Assembly (NCBI GenBank): GCA_029224185.1
Contig: CM055198.1
Span: 744,001-808,000 of the forward strand
Length of the DNA stretch: 64,000 nt
DNA from: Karalla daura
Taxonomy: Eukaryota; Chordata; Actinopteri; Chaetodontiformes; Leiognathidae
Direction of reading: 5' to 3'
Positions within the stretch are counted from its first letter, which is position 1, and every line of letters starts with the position of its first letter. Made by a program: the position numbers and the translations under genes. Below the pieces are notes generated by a model that was not told where the DNA came from, ran no database searches, and saw only the letters and a program-made list of their open reading frames with translations. Shown in pieces: positions 44,386-55,347 of the stretch.

Positions 44386-46065
44386 TACAAAATTTGGAGG
44401 TCTAGATTTTGTATTTTTTGCACAAAAGGTGAGTGAGAACAGATTGCGCTGGGGATTATCTTCAGAGAAAAGAGATTTTCTACTTTTAATTGAGAGCATA
44501 TTGAAAATAATATATAATTGTGATTTTTAATGCTATAATAATGCAATAATGAATATAGAGTAGCATTCAGCAGCTGAATCGCATCCAGTTTGGACAGGAG
44601 AAGCTCCTGGGAGCTGATGTGTCTGAATATCTGCAAACTGCCTGAGTAGAGGCCAACTCCCTTCTTCCTCCTCAAGCTCTCCATCCAAATACCAAATAAA
44701 TTAATTTCTGAAAAACAGCATTTTATTAGTTTTTATCCACAGTTGCAAAACAATCCAAAAAATTCTTTCTTTGAGCACTGTGGAAAACAAATTGGCACAT
44801 TAGCCACTTCATGGATGAAAGAGGCTCTCTTACCCCTTCCTTCAGGGCAGGCCAGGGGATCTGCGAGTGTGTCGATTCAGAAGCATTCTCTTTGCTTTAT
44901 CATTGAGCATGACAGTATGGGGCTGGGGCACAAGACTCAGATGGGGGCCAGATGCCAGATGTCAGCCATTAACTCTTTCTCTCTCTCTCCTCTCACTACA
45001 AGCACAAATACATATGCACACCCTCCAACGCTGGCTCCCTCTGTTCCCTTTGGCAAGCCCAAGCTGTTTGCTTTTGTGGTCTGATGAGCCCTCTCTATTT
45101 ATCTGTTATTACAGTGGAATTGTAAGATCCAAAAACCAAGAGGGAGCCTGTGGTGTGTGCCAGCAGTGTTGGCTTAAGGTCCCCTTCTACTGCCTCTCTT
45201 TTCGTCTTCAAACTTCACTTTCATTTACATCCATTTACTTGACTGATAAAGCACTAGCTGACATGAAGAAACCACTCAATCTGTCTGTGTATAAATTCCA
45301 AATTGGAACTTCATTTGTATTAACAGTTAACTGACTTTTTGCCTCCCACCACCCTGCCTGGCAACATACTCACTGCACCCAACACTGCTTCAGAAGAGCT
45401 TTCAGCAACGCTAATGAGGATTAGCATGTTTGTGTTGTGTATGTGTGTCCTTTTGGCAAAAGGCTGTTTTGCAGGAAGTAAAAGTAATTCATGCATGGCA
45501 TGTTTCAGTGGGTTTTGCACTGGATGGACATTCCATGCAAACTGGTGCTAGTATGTGGTTTTGTAATTAAAGAGCCACGTAGTACCCTAGAGTATATAAG
45601 TGAATAACCAATATATTCCACTGACACCACAGGTGATCTCCAATTTAATACTCATGGTGATAATATGGCACAATTGCAGAGGTAATATTAACAAAAACAA
45701 AAAAAAAATCTTCACTTCACACTCCATTTATTTATTTACCTTCCAGTTAACTACCTAGTTCTGCACCTGTGTTAAGAATTGCACCTTAAAAGAAGACTTT
45801 TGGTTATCACAATTTTTTGCTACAATTTTATTCACAGCAAGATTTTGAAAATCACTTCAAATGGTGGTAATAAGCTAAAGCAAAGTCAAACTGTTGTTTT
45901 TTTCCCCTTTTCAATGACAGTCACCCACATATCTTTGAATATGTGCAGATGTGTATGGTACAATATACTGAACCCCAAATTTCCACTGATGCTGTGTCAT
46001 CAGGTGGCAATGTGTGTGTGGTTAAAAGCTACTGGTTAAGCAGAGAAATCGTGTACAGTAGCCTC
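44386..46065. other. Unassigned region
   Basis: A 155-codon plus-strand frame (44867-45334) has low-complexity composition and no recognisable domain, codon pattern or splice context. No gene is called. Confidence 0.4.
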
Positions 46066-46182
46066 TGCCACCAGTGTATAAATCGGTGTGAATGAGTGAA
46101 TGTGACTGTGTAGAACAGTCTGTGAAGTGCTTCGAGTAGTCATGAAGACTAGAAAAGCACTATATAAGAACCAGTACATTTA
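46066..46182 (+). repeat. Common fish interspersed repeat (TATATAAG-ended tail)
   Basis: GTGAATGAGTGAATGTGACT then GTGAAGTGCTTCGAGTAGTC and GACTAGAAAAGCACTATATA match the familiar fish tail 'GTGAATG.GTGAATGTGA...AAGCGCTTTGAGTGGTC...GACTAGAAAAGCGCTATATAA'. Whether it is a SINE, LINE tail or DNA element cannot be told. Confidence 0.65.
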
Positions 46183-48752
46183 CAGATGATGTACATTAAG
46201 TTCAGAAATAAACATTGTAGCATTTTGCTGCAAAATCTGGATGCTATTTTTGAACCTGTGTGCAAATGCAAAATCATTGCTTGGAAAGCCGAGGTGATGA
46301 TATAAGTTCAAGGTATAGTGTTTCCACAATGAGTTCAAAAGTTTGTTTAGCAGGATAATGTCAATTGGCATCATCGACATACAACTTGGCCTGGAAAATA
46401 AAAACATTTCTTCAGTTGACTGTAAGGACAAGTGCTGAGTGTATCTACTGGCAGACAAGGAGAAATGAAAATCTAAAAATTTGCCAGCAAACATGCTAGT
46501 TGCTGCAGATTTCTCTGAAAACTATCTCTAATTAACTCTAATTCTATCTAAATCATTATCAATGTGAGTGCTATTTGTCATAATTTGTACAGTATGCTGT
46601 AAGAGTCCATGTTGATGAAGAAGAAAGATGTATGTATATATAATACTTTAGTGGACCTGTGAATGGGGACATTTGGACACACAAGCAGACTGAAAAACGG
46701 GAGGCCTCAAAGACAATGGGCAGTGTTACAAGCACTCCAGGGCTTCTGGTGTAGCCTGGTGGTGGCTGAAGGATAGGCGCCAAGCCCCAGGTCCCATCAG
46801 TGTCAGGCCCTGTCAGTCAACTCATGCTGCTTCTCCTGGGGCTTTCATCCCCTCCACAGCCCTGGCCGTCCCTTTCTCTGGTCCGGCCAGTACCATCAAA
46901 GGCTGATTTTCCATGCCGGCGGGCCAGCCACAGAAATTGGCAGTCAGGAACAGGTGGGAGGCATGGCAGGCAGGGTGAGGATGCACAGGCCAGAGACCCA
47001 GCATCTGAGCCTGGGGAGGAAGCTGGGCTCTAGCCAGTAACTGAGCTGAAAATAGGCCTGCCCTGATAAATGGGTCTGAAGGTTTAAGAGAAGAGGCAAA
47101 GAGAATTTACCTTGAACTACCAATGCATATACCACAAAACTATAAGATTTTAATAAGATCTAGTCATTCGCATTACTGCTATTTAAATAAAACATTAAAA
47201 TATTTTAGGATCACTCACTTCATAAGTTAACAACATGCTGTTTTCATATCTTCTGTCTGTATGGATTTAACTGTATACAGCCAACTGCAATAGAGTGTGA
47301 GCATCTGAGCAGACAGTGGCACATAACTTGGACCCATAGCATTCTGAATTTGAGTCCTAGATTTTTTTTGTTCCATTCTGTCTGATGAAAAAATGTTTAA
47401 AGCCTCTATGGAGAATGGGCGATGGTTTTTGGGCTGTCACACCATTGAGGAGACTCATGCCATCAAACTTATTTTCCTCAGTCTCTCAGCCACACATCCT
47501 TTTTAGAGTTTACACTTCCCCTGCTGCCTTCCATTTTATGCTGGCCTAAATGAGACAAAATCTATAGTATGTCTTTAAGAATCTCATGATGGTGTTGTGA
47601 CATTGACCTAGCTGGTTAGTTCTGGTTCCATGCCTAGACCTCATGTCCCTTGACCTGTACAAACACATATACAACACACATGTGCTAAAGCACCAGACCC
47701 CAGGTGCACCAAGAGGAGCAGTTGAATTTGATTATTACCCTTTCTTCCTCATGTTTGGGTTTTTTTTATTGGGCCACTCTGAAGGCACCACTGTGGTCCC
47801 AATGGTGCACAGGAGAGAGATGGATAGGAGAGGGGAAGATGAGTGGGGCAGGTTAAGAATCAGGCTGGGTAGGATGAGTGGCAAGTGGAGGCAAGAGATC
47901 AGGAGCATGTATCAGCACCATCAGAACAGCATACCACAAGCATACAACAGAGCAAGCACTGGGGAGTGAGAAAAAATAAAATCACACAAGAAAGATGGGT
48001 GCGTGTGTGCGTGTGTTTGTGTGTGTGTGGAGGGGGGTCAACTGTCAGTGTGACTGCTGGCTGATATAAAAACAGTGGCAGAGGTGGTGGATGAGGCAGA
48101 TGACGAATTTGCGGAAGACACTCATCCATCCTTGTGAGGGATTTGCAGGCAAAGAGTCATGTACACATTTAAGACAGGTGTGTGTGTGTGTGTGTAGGAT
48201 GTGGGTGTGATTGACTGTTGATACAATTTATTGTTATACCAATGTTGTTGAATGTGCAAGTACATCTGGCTTGCTGGTACACTGAGGTGTAATGCAAGGA
48301 GACGGGGCATGTTAGTGTTGTATACTTCTATGACAAATCCCTCTGAAGTAGCACGATTATGACAGGCCCTCATCCTGGAAAAAAAACAATTTAAACCTGT
48401 TTTGTAACTCTGTAGAGGCTTATCCATAACCCTCACCACTATGAGTATTGTCCAACTCTGTCTTATAGCACCAAACACTGGCTATAATGACACTAGGAAT
48501 GTGAGCATGTCAGAGTAGAGAAGATCAATTGGTAAACATACACACTAGACTCAGATACACTTTTACATCATTGTCCTGATTTTTAGAGAAGAGCTATAGT
48601 GGCAGGTGAATTATTGTTCAAATTGGGCCCAAAGCTACAGTTTTTTAAATTACCATCCACAACTTTAGTGAACCGGGTGGAAAAATAAATGTAAATGGCT
48701 ATTTTTGTGAAGTACAATCTCTATCTCTATATTTTTGGAGTGAAATACAAAG
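46183..48752. other. Unassigned region with GT tracts
   Basis: No gene is recognised over 2.5 kb. GT/GTGC tracts lie at 48001-48028 and 48178-48196. Confidence 0.4.
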
Positions 48753-48827
48753 AAGTTTATTACAGTTAACACACTGAATCAATAGAGAATTCTCTATTAA
48801 ATGCAGTGTGTTAACTGTAATAAACTT
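48753..48827. other. 75-nt fold-back with two nested perfect palindromes
   Basis: The outer arms AAGTTTATTACAGTTAACAC.. (48753-48776) and 48804-48827 are perfectly complementary over 24 nt. Inside, AATAGAGAATTCTCTATT (48781-48798) is a perfect 18-nt palindrome. It abuts the L2-like tail that starts at 48831. No T-run terminator context and no coding content. Confidence 0.95.
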
Positions 48828-48830
48828 TGT

Positions 48831-49120
48831 CAACTCAACTTATTTATTTTAAATGCCTGTTCATAACGGACATTATCTCACTTTACAAAATGAGCAACAA
48901 TATATACAGAGAAGTGACAGTGAACACCCTCTACCCTTAGACCCTCACAAAGGCTGAGGAATGACTCCCAAGAAAGGGGGGGACAAGAAAAGTTGAAACC
49001 TAAGGGTGAGAGACAGAGGAGGGGTTCCTCACCTAGGATGGACAGGCGGGCAGAGGCAAGACAGTATACAGAGATAGATGGATTGATGGCTAACAATTTA
49101 GATTTCAGTTTTGAGGTAAG
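48831..49120 (-). mobile_element. L2-type LINE 3' end, diverged copy
   Basis: TCAACTCAACTTATTTATTT then TAAATGCCTGTTCATAACGG, CTTAGACCCTCACAAAGGCT and GAGGAATGACTCCCAAGAAA align with the inverse of the L2 tail at 37780-37985, with more differences than the 43.4-kb copy. Its tail directly follows the 75-nt fold-back. Confidence 0.8.
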
Positions 49121-49566
49121 ATGAGGCCATATAAGAAACATTGCATGCAGCATGAAGGATAGAACTCAGCTTCTATGGGGTCTGGGAGTGGAGAAAGCCA
49201 CGGAGAAAGACTCTGGGGACGTGGGATCCCCGATCAATATGTTAGCCCCACGCAGTCAATGAATAATTATAGAGAGGAGGAAGGTGGAAGATAGATGAGG
49301 AGAGACAGAGGGGAGGGTGAGAAGAAAGTGGGAACATGTGCCCAATTCAAATCCAAGAGAGAAAGGAGAAGATGGCAGTCTCAACCAATAGCAGTTTATC
49401 TAGTGCCTTGTCTGTGCCCAATCCACACCCACAAAGAGAGTGTCAAAAGTTGCAGTCAGCAGCCCAGAGTCAGCAACCATATGTAGGTTATTGAAGAACT
49501 TGATCAGAGTTGTTTCAGGAATGTGTAGTGGGCAAAAACGAGACTGCAACTGATAATATAAATGAT
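49121..49566. other. Unassigned region
   Basis: Purine-rich AGAGAGGAGG sequence at 49270-49330 may continue the L2 untranslated region. No gene seen. Confidence 0.35.
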
Positions 49567-49642
49567 GGCTGGTACCGGCCCAGTACCAACTGATCCACAG
49601 ACCGGTACTGGTCCGTGGCCCGGGGTTTGGGGACCACTGGTT
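49567..49642 (-). mobile_element. hAT terminus fragment
   Basis: Inverted, the right end reads CCAGTGGTCCCCAAACCCCG then GGCCACGGACCAGTACCGGT, the CAGTGGTCCCCAA..GGGCC..GGACCGG pattern of Charlie-type hAT ends. Only about 75 bp is present, with no transposase and no matching partner end. Confidence 0.7.
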
Positions 49643-50239
49643 TAAGGCCACTATTGAAAAACAGTTGGATGGGTGGTTGATCCAGCGGGAGATGTAGAAC
49701 TGTAGTTCTGGATAGTGTAAGATTGACTAAAAGACAGACAGTGACAGAAAGTGAGTAATGGGCCTCTAAAGTCAAATGATGGAGTTTAAAATTTCAACTC
49801 TTCATCAAGACAAAATCATAACAAATTTCAGTTTCAAGAGCATGGTTATTGTTAGTGATCAAATCACTCTTTCTACCATTCTTATAACCTTGCACTATAA
49901 TGAAAACAAGCATAATAGTGATAACTGAGGATGTTTTGGCCACATATACACCATAAACACATAAACACCATAAAGCATCACCAGAATCAAACTGCAGATG
50001 AAAAGTGATTGTGATTGTGAAATTGTGATCCCACTTCCTAAACAGCATATGTGACAAATAGTCAGTGAGACATCTGCCTCATATAAAACAGTGATGTCCA
50101 TGCTAACCTATTAGCACATGGTCCCATGTAATTCTGACCCTTCCCTGCCCCCCTGCTCTGCTGTAGTGCAATTTCAATCAGCACACAATCATGTGTGGAT
50201 TAGAATCTGGCAAAAGTTGTGTACAGTTTGCAGCCTGCT
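49643..50239. other. Unassigned region
   Basis: No recognisable content. TGTGATTGTGATTGTGA repeat near 50005. Confidence 0.4.
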
Positions 50240-50415
50240 TGCCTCTTTTCCACATTGCTTGTGCATCTTCCGTGGATGCCATAACATGAATGCCCACAAT
50301 AGTTTCCAAAGAACGATGGTGTAAAGAAACGGTGGATACATCCAAACCACCACCAAAAACCAAGCTCTGCAGTCTCCACTTCACTTCAGATAGTTACACC
50401 AGACCCTACAACAAT
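50240..50415 (+). pseudogene. THAP-domain relic
   Basis: The reading CIFRGCHNMNAHNSFQR, then in a shifted frame RWCKETV and KPPPKTKLCSLHFTSDSYTR, reproduces the THAP zinc-binding plan: C-x4-C, a central Trp, a Pro-rich approach and the C-x2-H motif (CSLH) followed by F..DSY. A frame change separates the two halves near 50322. A possible donor (AAT then GTAAGTG) follows at about 50555. THAP domains bind DNA and occur in both host genes and P-element-like transposases; which one this came from cannot be told. Confidence 0.55.
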
Positions 50416-51344
50416 GTAACTTAATTCCTCAAGAGTCCATTGGCACTCATCAATGGGGTCAAATATAACCATCCCGCTCAACAGCAACATCCTCACTCTG
50501 TCAGCAGCAGGTGCCAGCATCACCGCTACCACCATTACTTGCTCGCCAGAGAATGTAAGTGTGTGATCATGTCATCAATAGCTACTTAATAGTTTCTGCA
50601 CATCTGATTTGGTTAGTTCAACCAGACCGGACTTGCTTGGTGAGAGCTCAAATGCAAGCTCATACAGATTGTTGTGACTATCACCACAATCATAATAGCC
50701 CTGTTAGGTGTTAAAGTGAAGGCCTGTGTGTGAGATGTACGTCTATTACTTGTCTAGCAGTCAGTTTAGTAATTTGCATGCAGTACCACAGTTGTCCCGC
50801 AGCGACTGGCTGTGCTCTGTGGTTACAGTAAGCCAGCAGGGCATCTCAGCAGCAGTTTGCTAATTTGCAGACTGAGCGCTTCTGTCAAATTAGTCACCAT
50901 TATTAAAAGTTATGATTTTCAGGATTTTTGCTCCCTGAGATTAATATTCATAGTTATACAACTGTTACACCTGTGTACTAACTAGAATCAAAGCTGGCCC
51001 ACATGAAGCACAGTTCTGTAGTGAAGTGTGGGGTCTATGAAAATTAAAGTTATAGTTAATGAAAAATTATGATTTTGGGGCCAAAATATCATATTTTCCA
51101 GTCAGATCATTATTGAATATATGCAACACCTACCAGGGAATGCAAGCCTCACATGGGGCAATGTTTATGTTGTGACTATGAACACAATCACAATATAATA
51201 TTTGGATGCTCTCAACAGGCTCTCAAACAGGGCCTCCTATAAATTGGCCTTACACCGCTGGAGGTGAGACAGCTCATATGCAGCTCACTCAGGGTGCCAA
51301 ACACTGGGACCTATTGGAGGAAAACCTGGATTATTAGCTTATTA
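50416..51344. other. Unassigned region
   Basis: No gene or known repeat recognised. Confidence 0.4.
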
Positions 51345-52320
51345 TTTATTCGGGTCCAAGCAACAAAGTGGCAAGAACCCTCTTAAATCTGCTGTGTTTA
51401 TTAGGGTCCGAGCAACGAAGTTGCGACAACCCTATTAAAACTCTCCTGTTTCTTTTCATTATTATTATTATGATTATTATTATCATTATGATTTTCGGGA
51501 ATAAGTAGTCGCTTTTTGGGGGGCCTGAGCATGCTTGAAAACACACCATTTGCGAAGAATTTTATATTTTTAAGTTGTTCAAAGTGCACGGGGTATGATT
51601 GCGCTACAGTGCCACCTTGACCACCCTGGTCAATGAGGATTTTTTTTCAACTTTGTCGTAGGCACACAAAAATGAGTATGTAAATGCATCATAAAGAGAT
51701 ACACAAAAAAGTCTCTTGACACAATGACCATAACCTGACAGAAAGGTGTCCATTTTGATTTGAATTTTCAAATTTCAAAAACATCTCCTCCAAGGGGGTT
51801 AACCCAATTGGCTTCAAATTTGGCATAGATCATTTATAGACCAAGCTGAAAAAATGTTATATATGGAATTAGATTTTCTCAAACAGCTTGGCCACTAGCG
51901 CATGACAAAGTTTGGCATGCAAATTTGTCATCAAAATTTTGAAATGGCCTTTTGGGCAGGTGCTTCATAGTAGAAAATTCAAAATTGCTGGACATAATTG
52001 CATTGTATGCCTGAATAGCCAGGTAATGGCCTAGTCAATGGGCGTGGCTAAATGTTTCGACTGCGCCAACTAGAAATTTTCAAATGACCCTCCACATAAG
52101 GGTTTTTATGGAGTAGAAGGATGAAACTTTCTATTTTTATAGACTTTGTTCAGATGCATAAAAAAGTCTCTTGCACCAATGGTTAAAACTAAACAGAAAT
52201 ACATTAATTTTAGATCAAAATGTCTTCATGGGGGCGCTGTAAAAGAAAGCATGGAAATTCCCCAATGTCTTTAAACGTAGCACCGTCACATGACCCTTGT
52301 CAACATGGCCATCTATCTAT
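51345..52320 (+). repeat. Dispersed repeat family A, copy 3
   Basis: Two boxes (GGGTCCAAGCAACAAAGTGG at 51353 and GGGTCCGAGCAACGAAGTTG at 51403), an ATT tract (51455-51485), then over 800 bp almost the same as 33170-33870 and 32570-32760, ending CATGGGGGCGCTGTAAAAG and ACCGTCACATGACCCTTGTC. It is non-coding. Confidence 0.88.
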
Positions 52321-53665
52321 CTACATTACGCGACCATTCAGGTTACGGAACCAATTTTGATGGTCTCATAAACATAAAACTTTACAATTATATAATTATT
52401 GAACAATAATAGTAGAAGTCATTATTAACATATGTGGGATTAGATAATCGCTTGTATTATCAGTTGATATAGTTATTTTAGTGTTTTGGCCCATCCCCTG
52501 CCTTTCAGACGTCCACATACTGTATATTGGTCTCAAATGTCAGGATGGGTTTGTGAGACCTAAACTTGTGTGTCCCACAGCGACATTAGGGGCCACACGA
52601 GGTACTGCAGATACATACATTTACATTTTTCCGGGAAAATATACACAATAATCCGCCAAATTATACACATGGAGCACATGACCGTATGTGACTGGCGGGA
52701 ATTTCAGCGGCTTGCAGTACGCACCACCCAGGACCAGAGAGAGGCATGAACATTGAAAATTAAGTACTTTCATATGTTTTATTTTATACATATATGATTG
52801 ATAGCCTTGCCAGACTTAAGAAGCTTCAGATTATGTAATTAATTGTGTTCATTCTGGTTGTGTTCATGCTAATAGACTAGTTAGAAATTCCCAGAAACTA
52901 GGAAGTTATCTGATAACAACTGGTTCTCTATATATGATGATTTTTTATTTCGTTAAATGTGTGTCAGCTTTCATGGAATCTTCCATCAGCGAGATAAACA
53001 ACATAAAATCCATTTTGTTAAGCGGTAAAGAGACTGTGTGAACACTGATTTCTTTTTTTGACCATCAAATGAATATTTCAATCTCACATTATTGAGATTG
53101 AAATAGTGCTTCAAATACTGTCTGGCTGCGTTTTTAAACCGTTTAACATGGCGATCTTGAACACAACTTTGACTTTCAGTCGTAGTGCCCTCCTCCATCC
53201 TGAACAGGCTCCACTGTGAAGCTGGGTTTTGGGAGAGAGACCATTTTGTCCTTTTTAAAAACGCAGGATTACGAGCACAGTGTACTTTTTTGTGTCATGC
53301 GAGAATGTGTCTCCCTCGTTGTTCGCATCATGTTTATTACAACCGGATCGTAGCCGGACAGGGGCAGGCCCGGAGCTCGGGTTAACGCCTTTAGCACCTC
53401 AGCTAGCTAAATAAGATAAATAAATAAGATAAGATAAAGCTAATTTTGACATCACAGTTCCTCTAGGTTTCAATCAGTCATCAAAGGTAAGTTTTTTCTG
53501 TAAACACCGAGTGTTAGTGCTAGATTCTGTATGGTGTGTTTTTTGTGTGTTTTTGTGCATTAGCAAACCTTATGTCAGTTCCCCTTATGATTGCCTTTTT
53601 TTAATCGAAATTATAATGTTCATAGAAAAATATGCCTTTTTCCATCATAAATTGTGAACTGTGAG
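52321..53665. other. Possible upstream region of the 55-kb gene
   Basis: No coding frame is recognised. An E2F-like GGCGGGAA occurs at 52694-52701. At 53486/53487 TCAAAG is followed by GTAAGT, a strong splice donor after a moderately CpG-bearing stretch (53330-53400), so a non-coding first exon is possible. This is inference only. Confidence 0.3.
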
Positions 53666-54560
53666 CATTCAACATCCTTTAAAAAAATGACTGATCCCTG
53701 TTTTTAATCAATTTGGATCAGTTTTTAGTCTGTTGATTGCTTTTTGGTCAATTTTCAGGTTGGGCTTAGGTCAGTTTTGGTTGGTATTTGATCCGTTGGT
53801 TGGTTTTTGGTCAGGTCATTTTAGTAGGTTTTGGTCAATTGTGGTCAAGTCAGTACACTGTCAGTGTAGATTCAAACACAGGATATGTTCTAGAACGACC
53901 TGAAACAATGCTAACTTGTTGCTTCTGTTCATGACTAAGATTCAGTAGGGTCATACAGTAAAAGACAGTATCAGTGTTTAACATCCTTTAAAAGAACAAC
54001 TGAACTCTGTTTTGGATAATTTTGGGGCAGTTTATAGTCTATTGATTGGTTTTTGGTCAATTATCAGGTTGAGCTTGGAACAGTTTTGGTTAGTTTTTTG
54101 GTCAGATTTCGTAGGTTTTGGTAAGAACCCACTATCCCACCTACTTTGGCCTTTTTATAACAACAACACAAAACAATTTTAACTTTTCTGAGAAAGATTT
54201 GACTTTTTATAACATAAATTAAGAACTCTGAGCATTTAACGTCCTTTAGAAAATCAACTGACCCCTGTTTTGAATCCATTTGGGTCAGTTTTTAGTCTGT
54301 TGATTGGTTTTTGATCAATTTTCAGGTTGGGCTTAGGTCAGATTTGGTTGGCATTTGATCTGTTGGTTGATTTTTGGTCAGGTGTAGTAGGTTTTGGTCA
54401 ATTGTGGTCAGGTTTTCAGGTCTTAATCAACTAGGTTTGTCAGTACACAAAACACAGGAAATGTTTTAAAACAACCTGAAACAATGCTAACGTACTGCTT
54501 CTGTTCATGACTAAGATTCAGTATGGCGTTTGTGTGTGTTTGTTGTGTTTGCATGATCAT
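53666..54560 (+). repeat. Three tandem units rich in GGTTTTTGGTCA
   Basis: Units begin CATTCAACATCCTTTAAAAA (53666), its variant at about 53978, and CATTTAACGTCCTTTAGAAA (54236). Each contains TCAGTTTTTAGTCTGTTGAT, TTGGTCAATTTTCAGGTTG and TTTTGGTCAGGT. The first and third extend to GAAACAATGCTAAC and GACTAAGATTCAGTA. Periods are about 312 and 258 bp. Non-coding; possibly intronic to the next gene. Confidence 0.85.
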
Positions 54561-55347
54561 GGTTATGTGAGAACACAGTGAGAAGCTCCAATGTGAGGAT
54601 CAGGGTGAGAATCAAAATCTGTCAGGAGAAAGACTTGTGTGTGTCCGTTAGGGATACCAGGTCATACAGTTAAAGACAGGATCACATCATGGACCTACAC
54701 TGAAATGCATTAGAGAAGGTCATTGTCACTTGGCTTTGTGATCCAGCGGTTAGCAGCTCTTATCATACTGTAATCTTTTTTAACTGCTCAGAACTGGTAC
54801 AAACAGATACTTATTGAAATGCTTTTCCAAAAGGATTTTTAAAACTTTTGGTTCAAATAGTGTAATGTGTGTCGGTTGGTAATAGATTTGTGAAGGTAAC
54901 AAAATAAATTCTCAAATTTACGTCACCAAAAATATTTTTTTTTCTAAGATCATGGTTAATATAAATACTTATAGCATATGTTAGAGACTCTCACAGACGC
55001 TTATATGTTATATTTTGACCATGTAACATTATGCAAATTACATTTTAAATAGTATGATCTGAGCAGTCCACTATGACAAAGGTATCCGGACGGCATCGGC
55101 ATTTAATTTTTGTTGTGTTGAAGGTGTCTCATTTCTGAGTCTTTGACCTGGTTCCTTGATGTCTAAAAGTAATGCCACTAACATGTTTTGGCTGAAAAAA
55201 CAACAGATTGGATTCTCTAACAGCTGGGTTCTCTACCGGGTTGTCTCGAATCATCAAATTGAGTATTTCAGCAGCACATGTGCTGAATTATAATATTAGA
55301 CATGTCTTTTATTCTCCTCTGGTTCTCTCCTTTTGCGTTTCCATCAG
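54561..55347. other. Region upstream of the recombinase-like gene
   Basis: No independent gene. It ends in a good acceptor (TTGCGTTTCCATCAG at 55333-55347), so it is probably intron. Confidence 0.4.

Noticed and set aside
44867..45334. A 155-codon plus-strand frame
   Set aside because: Composition is Ser/Leu-rich without domains, splice context or repeats; judged chance.
53666..54560. Satellite or CRISPR-like array
   Set aside because: Units are 250-310 bp and only three; it is an ordinary tandem duplication.
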